13,981 nt of DNA from Ramicandelaber brevisporus (lineage: Eukaryota > Kickxellomycota > Ramicandelaberales > Ramicandelaberaceae). The notes beneath the pieces are model-generated. The model was not told where the DNA came from, made no database searches, and was given only the letters and a program-made list of their open reading frames with translations. Location of the stretch: contig MU602881.1 of NCBI GenBank assembly GCA_025201865.1, forward strand, positions 1 through 13,981, in the 5' to 3' direction. Positions 7,381-13,546 of this stretch are shown here, one piece after another; within the stretch, counting starts at the first letter, position 1, and every line of letters begins with the position of its first letter. The translations under genes and the position numbers were made by a program.

Positions 7381-7503
7381 TTAGCAGTTAGACGGGTGCT
7401 CGAGGCAGTTGGCCACCATTATCGGACCGACGCTTGGTCTCGGGATGGCGACGGCAATGACACCAATGGCGAGTGCGGTGAGGTACGCTGAGCTGAATTG
7501 CAT
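7381..7503 (-). CDS. Candidate small secreted peptide, 40 aa
   Basis: A short minus-strand ORF that I found by hand translation. It starts MQFSSAYLTALAIGVIAVA and continues IPRPSVGPIMVANCLEHPS, ending Asn-Cys-stop. The first 19-20 residues have the layout of a fungal signal peptide: short polar start, hydrophobic alternating Ala/Ile/Val/Leu core, Ala-X-Ala-like end. Cleavage would leave about 20 residues with two cysteines (33 and 40), the last being the C-terminus. The start context is AACC-ATG with A at -3, preceded by an A-rich leader with TATAAAA-like sequence. ATTAAA lies about 35 nt past the stop. No family is recognised. It could be a secreted peptide, a first exon of a spliced gene (a branch-point-like CTAAC sits at its end), or chance; a 40-codon ORF alone is weak evidence. 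Confidence 0.38.
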   Translation of the reverse strand: MQFSSAYLTALAIGVIAVAIPRPSVGPIMVANCLEHPSNC

Positions 7504-7692
7504 GGTTGTTTTTTTTATACGTATTATATCTCGTATGTTTAACGTCTGCTTGATATGTGTACGTGTGCGTGTAAACTGTTGAGAGCGGATGATGGATGAT
7601 TCGACGAGACATCTAATGGGGGATAAACGACGATTCGCAGATCATTATTTTTATATTCTTGCCAAGTTTCTCGGTTGTTACCAAGATTCAAT

Positions 7693-7734
7693 GTTTCCGT
7701 CCAATTCAAAAAAGTTTCCGTCCAACTCAGAAAG
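7693..7734. repeat. 21-bp tandem direct repeat, two copies
   Basis: Two head-to-tail 21-bp units, 7693-7713 and 7714-7734, both beginning GTTTCCGTCCAA and matching at 18 of 21 positions. They are intergenic. They could be a duplicated protein-binding site or a recent slippage event. Confidence 0.85.
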
Positions 7735-8042
7735 AGAGGAGAAGCGAAAGGAAGCTATCTCCGTTGGAACATTTGGGATTCTCATCCAAGTTTGTGCGCG
7801 ATACGAATGCCAGTCAATTCCTTCCGTTGATTGCTATAGTGGGAGCCGTAATGGATGTTTTCGCATCTCTCGCCCATCCCCATCACTCTGGACGATCATC
7901 CACGCGTTTCCAAAAAAAAAAGTCAGCAATAACCAGCTGGAACAGCAATAACAACAGCGATAATGTGGCTTGGGAAAGTTACACAAGCTTTCTTTTCTTG
8001 CTTTAAGACGCTCACTGTCGCTTCCTTTCTCATTACTCAACA

Positions 8043-8063
8043 AAGATAGGCATCTGTTATCTT
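8043..8063. promoter_or_regulatory. Inverted pair of GATA-factor motifs
   Basis: AAGATA, nine bases, TATCTT: AGATAG on the plus strand and AGATAA on the minus strand, both fitting WGATAR. The pair lies about 350 bp upstream of the F-box ATG. Fungal GATA factors regulate nitrogen, iron and light responses, so this is a plausible site, but it is supported only by sequence pattern. Confidence 0.35.
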
Positions 8064-8180
8064 AAATTCTTTCCTTCTTTCCTTTCTTCCGTCCTCTTTT
8101 AAAAATAAAGCAAACGAACGGAACCTGCCTAATGGTACGAGATGACTTTCGTATTCTAATTAACAACAGAAAATAGTATA

Positions 8181-8220
8181 ATTGTATTTGTGTGTTTATG
8201 TGTTTGTGTGTCTGTGTTTT
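8181..8220 (+). repeat. GT-rich microsatellite-like tract
   Basis: TTGTGTGTTTATGTG followed by TTTGTGTGTCTGTG-type sequence, about 200 bp before the F-box start. It follows a C/T-rich tract, giving two strand-asymmetric blocks in the presumed promoter. Confidence 0.6.
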
Positions 8221-8410
8221 TAACGTGGTGGTTATCTCGCTCTCTGTTGAACGTAATGTGCTAAGGATAGACGCGTTCCAAAATAGATTCCAATAGGGAA
8301 TGGAAGAGTCTCCAGCTTGGCGCGTCCTGTCACCAGCATCTCTCTCCCTCATCTCTCTGTTTGGTTGGTTCCCCTCCCTTCTGTGCGCTAATCAGCTTTA
8401 TTCTGTCGAG

Positions 8411-9742
8411 ATGCATGTTGCTGCCGACATCTTGCTCGAGATTGCTGCCCATGTGGAGCACAGTGATCGCATAAGCATGTCATTGGTTTGTCGCTCATGG
8501 GCAGACGCAACTATCCAAGCCGTGCGCATTCGACTCGTGTATTTGGTGCGACATTCAAAGCACTCACTCCCGCTGAAAGAGTACTTGGCCAAGTTTGGTC
8601 ACCTTGTGCGCGACTTGAGCATTGGTGATCGGAGAATATTCTTTGAGAAACACACTAGTGAAGACTTTATAGCGCTGCGAGACTGGCTCAATGACAATGT
8701 GGACCGTATCATTCGACTACGGGTTTTACCTGGCGGCAACCACTATAACGTTGTTGCAACACTTGACCACCTCCGCGCCATACCATTTCGAGATCAGTTT
8801 CACGGAGAGCGAGTCGTGGCCAGATGCAATGACAAGGTTGTGTCGATGCTCCAAGATGCCAGTGATGTGCACATATATGGCTGGAAGTATTCATACCTGG
8901 GCTTGCACAGTCCAGTCAGCAATTCTCGCGAAAGACTGTGGTGGTCTGTGACACGCATCCATGTAGAAAGAATATCGATGATAAACACAAACTACCGGTT
9001 CGGGGAAAACGACACGTGGTACGTGTTGAAAGTTGCGCAGCAGATATCCCCAAACGGCTTCCAGCTTGCCGGTCATCACGATTTCATCCCAGGCTCTGTG
9101 TTCCCAAGAATGAAGCGCTTGGGACCAGCGAGATATGGCGAACTATCTCCCACTGGTCTCACTCAGATCCCATCCAAATGCAGCGGTGAACTTCGTGAAA
9201 TGTGCTTGCAGAAACGAGGTGCCTTGTCAACAATGAAACGGTTGACTGGCTTGCGTCCGGCGGTGTCAATGTATGATGAGATCCAGCAATACTGTAAGGT
9301 CCACAAGCATTTGATCGGTAGCTCGAGGTCATACTCCATTCTTGATCTTCGGTGTATGACGTTGGACAAACTCGTTGAGACTCAGAAAACGTTGTGGTTT
9401 TATGACATTCACGCGGAAAAACAGCCGCTGCTGTCGCTGGAATACCTGCAAATCATTGGAAACACTGAGGAGGTTCCGCATACCCCACTTCAGAAAACTG
9501 AAGACTTTATGACGGTTGCACGACTCGAGGCGATCCCAGTGAGATTCCCTAACCTGCGATATTTGCTCATTGAGAATATCCCCCATTTTGATGATAGAGT
9601 TCTGAGCGAGATACTAACCGAGTCTGGCAATCCTCGCCCACGTTTGCGCAACTTGCGACACATTCTGGTCAACAACTGTTCAATCACTAAGCATGGACAA
9701 AAGATGCTCAAGAACATAAACACGGGCTCATGGTTAAAATGA
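8411..9742 (+). CDS. F-box protein with degenerate leucine-rich C-terminal region
   Basis: A 443-residue protein whose first 40 residues look like an F-box: ADILLEIAAHVEHSDRISM then SLVCRSWADATIQAV, with the L-x-E-I, S-x-V-C-R-x-W pattern. F-box proteins link substrates to the SKP1-cullin ubiquitin ligase; the target here is unknown. The remainder (about 50-443) lacks a domain I can name. It contains spaced leucines and phrases such as LLSLEYLQIIG, FPNLRYLLIENIPHFDDRVLSEIL and LRNLRHILVNNCSITKHG near the C-terminus, which resemble degenerate leucine-rich repeats. I chose the ATG at 8411 because the F-box starts there. An in-frame ATG at 8300 would add 37 residues (hydrophobic, unlike an F-box leader) and cannot be excluded. 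Large, fast-evolving F-box families are common in fungi, and this looks like one of them. Confidence 0.72.
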   Translation: MHVAADILLEIAAHVEHSDRISMSLVCRSWADATIQAVRIRLVYLVRHSKHSLPLKEYLAKFGHLVRDLSIGDRRIFFEKHTSEDFIALRDWLNDNVDRIIRLRVLPGGNHYNVVATLDHLRAIPFRDQFHGERVVARCNDKVVSMLQDASDVHIYGWKYSYLGLHSPVSNSRERLWWSVTRIHVERISMINTNYRFGENDTWYVLKVAQQISPNGFQLAGHHDFIPGSVFPRMKRLGPARYGELSPTGLTQIPSKCSGELREMCLQKRGALSTMKRLTGLRPAVSMYDEIQQYCKVHKHLIGSSRSYSILDLRCMTLDKLVETQKTLWFYDIHAEKQPLLSLEYLQIIGNTEEVPHTPLQKTEDFMTVARLEAIPVRFPNLRYLLIENIPHFDDRVLSEILTESGNPRPRLRNLRHILVNNCSITKHGQKMLKNINTGSWLK

Positions 9743-9881
9743 TTCCTCTCCCTCCCTCCCCCGGTTTCAAACTCCATCCTAATCATCCTATTAACTCATA
9801 TATATAATTTTAATATACTTCACAAGGCAATAAGAGATGATACATTATTCTATTTTTCAAAAGAAGAAGAGGAGGAGCCGT
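9743..9881. other. Convergent 3' region of the F-box gene and the small basic ORF
   Basis: 139 bp between two facing stop codons. It is AT-rich with ATATATATAATTTTAATATA near 9797-9818, a typical fungal positioning/efficiency element for 3'-end formation. A purine-rich AAGAAGAAGAGGAGGAG tract at 9861-9877 gives the small ORF's mRNA a C/U-rich 3' UTR start. Confidence 0.45.
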
Positions 9882-10127
9882 TTAATATGATTGTGCGGAC
9901 GATGTCGATGTTACTGCCACTGCTGCCGCGTTGCTGTGCTTTCTTCTCTTCTTCATGCCCGTCAGCATAGAGTTGAGCTGGTGCACAATGTTTCTCGGAG
10001 CTGCGTGAACTCCCGTTTCCTTTGTCATAAACTCCTCCAGCTGAGCCGTTGCCTGATCAACCGAGATGTCCTGTGTCATGACAACTTCTACTCGAAGTGG
10101 ACGTGGAAGTGGTGCTTTTCCGGTCAT
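9882..10127 (-). CDS. Small basic protein of unknown function, 81 aa
   Basis: An 81-residue frame beginning MTGKAPLPRPLRVEVVMTQD. It continues with a helical-looking, coherent middle (VDQATAQLEEFMTKETG, then RNIVHQLNSMLTGM), a basic cluster KKRRKH that could be a nuclear or nucleolar signal, and an Ala/Ser/Thr-rich tail ending AQSY. The charge pattern and helix propensity look like a real protein. The plus-strand reading of the same stretch is cysteine/arginine-rich and unlikely. The ATG context is weak (T at -3), so Met17 could be the start or an upstream exon could exist. It is transcribed away from S2P, with 142 bp between the starts. I do not recognise the family; the overall look is of a small nucleic-acid- or ribosome-biogenesis-associated protein, but that is only a guess. 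Confidence 0.5.
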   Translation of the reverse strand: MTGKAPLPRPLRVEVVMTQDISVDQATAQLEEFMTKETGVHAAPRNIVHQLNSMLTGMKKRRKHSNAAAVAVTSTSSAQSY

Positions 10128-10269
10128 CTATGAAGGTTTGTCGCTGTCTTGATCTGGCTGCGAGTTATAATTTTTTTTATTTATTTTTGGCACTGGTTGA
10201 GTTTTGCACAATCAGCTCTCCTTCGACGAGTGAGTGAGTAAGTGAGTGAGTGGTGGTATAGAAGAGCAG
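10128..10269. promoter_or_regulatory. Divergent promoter region between the 81-aa ORF and S2P
   Basis: 142 bp between outward-facing starts. A T-rich run (about 10169-10187) sits in the middle. The S2P-proximal end is a GTGA tetranucleotide repeat. No good TATA box was seen for S2P. Confidence 0.45.
10229..10253 (+). repeat. (GTGA)n microsatellite in the S2P leader
   Basis: Five to six GAGT/GTGA units with one GTAA interruption, ending 16 bp before the S2P ATG. The repeat contains stop codons (TGA) in two frames and none in the S2P frame, which is why the frame appears open a few codons upstream of the true start. Unit-length changes would not alter the protein. Confidence 0.85.
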
Positions 10270-12141
10270 ATGAGTAGTGAGCTGGCCACGTTTGCGATCT
10301 ATGTGCTGCTGTTCTGGATAGCAGTTCAGCTTGTCAATGAACTGTGGCAGCGACGTCGCAGGCAGTCTGCTCTATCGAATGCTCCTTCTTCTTCGCACGA
10401 GCTCAATATTCTACCAACTTTTCGGCTGCAGCAACAGCAGCAGCAACAGCCTGCAGAATTCGAACTTGAACGACAAAATGGTAGTTCTTCAATGGGCGAC
10501 ACTGAGTTCATTGTTACATCTACTCAAATTAATGTGAATACGACTCGATTCAATGCGCTGCTCCACAGAATAGCTGCAGGGTCGCGTTCAAGGATGTTCA
10601 AGTGGAGATTGTGGTTCCAAATTGGCGCAATCATCAGCAAGGTTGCAATGGTAGCCAGCTGCTTTATCATGTTTTATGCATTTTGGAGATTGGTTAGTTT
10701 CCAGAGTGAGCCATCATCATCATCATCCCATTTTGTTAAGCGAGATCAACAGTCGCTGCCAAAAGATCGACAGTCGCGTGCAGTGTTGATTCCATTGATT
10801 CCAGGCTTGACATTTCCGATGGCAGATATTTTGTATTTTGCGGCTGCGATTGCTGCGGCCACAATAGTCCATGAGGCTGGACATGCGATTGCATCTGAGG
10901 CTGAAGGAATTGCGATCTCGTCGGTTGGATTCATTCTGATGGTTATCATGCCTGGGGCATACGTTAGCCTTCCGTCGGATCTGGTTGACGACTTGGCAGC
11001 TCGTCGTCGGCTCCGTATCGTGTGTGCCGGTGTTTGGCATAACATTGTTGTTGCATTCACTGCTTGGCTGATAATTGCATCCAAGTTGCCTTCGATGGCG
11101 ATGCATGTGATGGGATACCGACAGCTTGGCATGGAGACGGACTCAGTCGGAGGAGTGGTTGTGGATAGCATTGTGCGAGGCTCTGCATTGGATGGACATG
11201 TGTTTTCAGGCTCAGAGATTCACAAACTGGACGATGTTGTGCTATCAAGCGGCATCAGCTCGTGGAATTCTGTACTATTGGGGCATTTGCAGCCAGAATC
11301 ACACTCGCCAACTTATACGCGTGGATTCTGTGTGCCTGTCGATTTTCGGATACGTGAGCCAACAGTCGAGCGTCCTGCTTGTTGCCAGTTTGACGCGCAG
11401 AATCCAAATGGTCGCCACAGCCAAAGTGGTGACGAAAGCACTTCGTGTTTTGCAGAATTTGGAGCTACAAGGCATCAGCAGCAACTACAAGCAAAGTGGA
11501 ATTGTCTCCCATTGCGAGAAACATTGATCTCAAAGCGATGCACAACTTCAGCAGACTGTAGTGGCAGTAGTAGTGGCAGTAGCAGAGGTGGCGGCAATGA
11601 CAAAATTGAATCACTTTGTTATCAGCCATATTCTGAGGATCCAGCATACCTTCCATTGAGACTGCTTGTGTCAAACCCACCGTGGATGACACCAGCAGCT
11701 GCGTCAAGCACGAAACACTTCAAAGACAATGCAAAGAAATCCTCAAGTCGGGTGGTTGTTTACTGGGGCGATCGTGACGAACTATGGCATGATATCACAG
11801 TATCAACAGTTCGACGACTATACTGGATGCTACCCCGTGGACTTCCTTTAGCGCTCGACAAGCTGCTGCTGTATTTACTCTCTCTAAACCTCGGATTTGC
11901 CGCCATCAACATTCTACCAGTGCTGTATTTGGATGGTGAGTTTGCATTCAAAGCACTGGTGGAGATGCATGTTTTGAGTTCTTCAGTAGATGCCACAGCA
12001 GCCAGTGCCGGATCGCTGACAGTGGCGACTGCATTGAGGTATCCATTGTGGGTTGACCGATTCCTAAAGGCGTCAACAGCGTTTGTTTTGATAATAGTGC
12101 TTGCGAATGTCATGCTCTCGTTACTTTCACTTTCCCAATAA
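10270..12141 (+). CDS. MBTPS2: Site-2 protease (MBTPS2/S2P-type intramembrane zinc metalloprotease, M50)
   Basis: A 623-residue intramembrane zinc protease of the M50 family. Animal S2P releases SREBP and ATF6 transcription factors from Golgi membranes; fungal relatives serve sterol and hypoxia responses. The zinc site HEAGH is at 201-205, with catalytic Glu202, in a hydrophobic helix. The third zinc ligand lies in NILPVLYLDG (Asp555). The family signatures IPGLTFPMADILYF and CAGVWHN correspond to VPGINLPVNQLTYF and CAGIWHN in human S2P. Hydrophobic segments are near 3-25, 100-130, 180-205, 214-232, 250-270, 530-565 and 595-618. The loop at about 354-460 keeps the human cysteine order (GFC, ACC, SCF, NCLP, RCxxxxDC, LC). 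It is longer than human S2P (519), with a Q7 run and Ser-rich loops. The first real ATG is 10270; the open frame begins eight codons earlier only at a GTG. The alpha/beta hydrolase follows 63 bp later on the same strand. Confidence 0.95.
   Translation: MSSELATFAIYVLLFWIAVQLVNELWQRRRRQSALSNAPSSSHELNILPTFRLQQQQQQQPAEFELERQNGSSSMGDTEFIVTSTQINVNTTRFNALLHRIAAGSRSRMFKWRLWFQIGAIISKVAMVASCFIMFYAFWRLVSFQSEPSSSSSHFVKRDQQSLPKDRQSRAVLIPLIPGLTFPMADILYFAAAIAAATIVHEAGHAIASEAEGIAISSVGFILMVIMPGAYVSLPSDLVDDLAARRRLRIVCAGVWHNIVVAFTAWLIIASKLPSMAMHVMGYRQLGMETDSVGGVVVDSIVRGSALDGHVFSGSEIHKLDDVVLSSGISSWNSVLLGHLQPESHSPTYTRGFCVPVDFRIREPTVERPACCQFDAQNPNGRHSQSGDESTSCFAEFGATRHQQQLQAKWNCLPLRETLISKRCTTSADCSGSSSGSSRGGGNDKIESLCYQPYSEDPAYLPLRLLVSNPPWMTPAAASSTKHFKDNAKKSSSRVVVYWGDRDELWHDITVSTVRRLYWMLPRGLPLALDKLLLYLLSLNLGFAAINILPVLYLDGEFAFKALVEMHVLSSSVDATAASAGSLTVATALRYPLWVDRFLKASTAFVLIIVLANVMLSLLSLSQ
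10429..10449 (+). repeat. CAG/CAA run encoding seven glutamines in S2P
   Basis: Seven mixed CAG/CAA codons in the polar segment after the first membrane helix of S2P. The segment is probably a disordered loop. Confidence 0.85.
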
Positions 12142-12204
12142 CAATCCAAATAACAATAATAATAATTGTAAACAAACAAACAAGTATATAAACGAGCAAC
12201 AACG
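12142..12204 (+). promoter_or_regulatory. Very short S2P-hydrolase intergenic region with TATA-like motif
   Basis: Only 63 bp lie between the S2P stop and the hydrolase ATG, almost entirely A/T and A/C-rich (AATAATAATAAT, AAACAAACAAAC). GTATATAAAC at 12184-12193 is TATA-like but only 11 bp before the ATG, so it more likely acts in S2P 3'-end formation (a TATATA efficiency element). Promoter signals for the hydrolase may lie inside the S2P coding sequence. Confidence 0.45.
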
Positions 12205-12987
12205 ATGAGAAGAACGATCACGCTTGATCACCACAGTGCTCAGTTAGAGATTGAAGTCTCTATTCGTGAGGACCAGCAACAACTAGGGCAGTCATCGGCA
12301 TATGTTGGCTTTGTAATTCTTCCGCCGTATCCGCCACTCGGCGGGTCCATCGACGACCACGTTGTACGTGCTTTGCATCGCCGGTTCGCCTCTCCAGCCC
12401 ATGGCGGTGAACCGGCAGTAGTTGTGTCAGTTAATCCGCGCGGTGCTGGACAGTCGGGTGGCAGAACATCCTGGACTGGAATCTCCGAGGCGAACGATAT
12501 CGCCGGCGTAATCTCTCGGATGTTAGATGGATGCAAAGGGCTAATTCCAGAAAACGACTCTCCAAAGATGATTAAGAGACTGGTGGTAATTGGATACTCG
12601 TATGGCAGTGTCATTGCAGCTTCGGCAATTGCAAACATGTCTGCGGAACTTGGCAAGCACCTGGAGCGCGTTGATTTGATTTGCATCAGTTATCCGTACA
12701 CTGTTCTGCCGTTTTTGACACTGCATAAGCAGGGATGGCATTTGAGTAACTTGGAGCAGTTTGCGCAAGGAAACAATCGAAGACTGCTGCTAGTTTATGG
12801 GACAAAGGATCAGTTTACTGGAACTGGATCTTACGAACGATTACGGAATCGACTGGATAGCAATGCGAACGGTAATGCCACGATTAATGTGATTGATGGA
12901 GCTGACCACTTCTGGCATGATCGCAATCATAAAGATCGGCTGATTCAGTACATTGTGGACTTTGCTAACTCACAGCAATCCGTGTAA
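12205..12987 (+). CDS. Alpha/beta-hydrolase superfamily protein
   Basis: A 260-residue single-domain alpha/beta hydrolase. An early strand GFVILPPYPPLGGSIDD precedes AVVVSVNPRGAGQSGG, the N-x-R-G-x-G-x-S loop that normally follows the oxyanion region. The nucleophile elbow is VVIGYSYGSVIAASA with Ser132 (G-Y-S-Y-G). Acid and histidine are visible as LLLVYGTKDQF (Asp202) and VIDGADHFW (His235), completing a Ser-Asp-His triad. The order, length and GADHFW ending resemble the small COG2945-type alpha/beta hydrolases and serine aminopeptidase S33-like folds. These include esterases, lipases and thioesterases, so the substrate is unknown. No signal peptide or membrane segment is seen, so it is likely cytosolic. 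The ATG at 12205 is the first in frame. It lies 63 bp downstream of S2P on the same strand. Confidence 0.85.
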   Translation: MRRTITLDHHSAQLEIEVSIREDQQQLGQSSAYVGFVILPPYPPLGGSIDDHVVRALHRRFASPAHGGEPAVVVSVNPRGAGQSGGRTSWTGISEANDIAGVISRMLDGCKGLIPENDSPKMIKRLVVIGYSYGSVIAASAIANMSAELGKHLERVDLICISYPYTVLPFLTLHKQGWHLSNLEQFAQGNNRRLLLVYGTKDQFTGTGSYERLRNRLDSNANGNATINVIDGADHFWHDRNHKDRLIQYIVDFANSQQSV

Positions 12988-13180
12988 CTCTGCTTCGTTT
13001 AGAATAGTGCATAAAACATTACATTATTTGCCCATTTGAGCAAATCCGCTTGGATCCGGAAATAATCCATTGAATGAGAAAAATGCAAATTATAATTGAA
13101 CTTTTTTTTTTTGAAAAGCTTCAATCCACTCATACAAACCAATTCGACTGAATGGACAGCACATTGTGTCGGCAAAGAGT

Positions 13181-13206
13181 GCCGAGAGTATGAGAACTAG
13201 CTCGGC
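13181..13206 (+). other. Stem-loop followed by a T-run
   Basis: GCCGAG (13181-13186) and CTCGGC (13201-13206) form a 6-bp GC-rich stem with a 14-nt loop. TTTTT follows at once (13207-13211). The shape resembles a Pol III-type or structured RNA 3' end, but I could not identify any RNA family upstream. Confidence 0.3.
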
Positions 13207-13288
13207 TTTTTGAGCTTGTCATTGACTGTGCGAAGTTGACGACAGTTGTGTGTGAATAGGACGGACACTACTAGCAGTTCTATCGACT

Positions 13289-13336
13289 AAGTAGACTCCT
13301 GGAGTAAGCATAAACACATCGTTTGATAGTCTACTT
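13289..13336. other. 9-bp perfect inverted repeat with 30-nt loop
   Basis: AAGTAGACT (13289-13297) pairs with AGTCTACTT (13328-13336). Flanking GACT / GAGTC adds imperfect pairing on the outer side. It could be a hairpin or a palindromic protein-binding pair upstream of a rightward promoter. Confidence 0.35.
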
Positions 13337-13546
13337 GACTCATCTCTTTTGTCTCCTTGAATGGTCAATCGATTGCCGACCTATCCCGCGAGCAGCTGGT
13401 TGTTTTGTTTGTTTGACTCCTTGTTCTCCTCCCATCATAAAGACAGTCTTGCTTTGCTACTCTCGTCTTCCGTTCTGAACTCGACTCAACAAACACACGC
13501 TTTCAATCATACTACACTATACTCACTTCGTCGCTATCATCAAGGA

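Larger units (their letters stand above)
7504..8410. promoter_or_regulatory. Long intergenic/upstream region of the F-box gene, no large gene
   Basis: About 0.9 kb without a convincing gene. It separates the minus-strand micro-ORF from the plus-strand F-box gene and so would hold both promoters. Contents in order: alternating purine-pyrimidine ACGTGTGCGTGT near 7560; a 21-bp tandem repeat (7693-7734); a run of A around 7911-7921; a paired GATA motif (8043-8063); a C/T-rich tract (8067-8100); and a GT-rich tract (8181-8220). Open frames on both strands here (for example 7589-7951 plus) translate to unremarkable sequence with no domain, and I treat them as chance. Confidence 0.5.

Noticed and set aside
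7589-8006. Plus-strand ORFs of 120 and 115 codons in the long intergenic region
   Set aside because: They overlap in different frames, contain the 21-bp repeat and a poly-A run, and show no domain or coding-like composition.
10246-10269. S2P start at GTG 10246
   Set aside because: Nuclear genes of eukaryotes very rarely start at GTG. The codons come from the GTGA repeat, and an ATG follows at 10270.
1690-12141. Secretory-pathway gene cluster (COG6, FKBP, S2P)
   Set aside because: These are unrelated housekeeping genes on both strands, interrupted by splicing and F-box genes. Proximity alone does not show a system.
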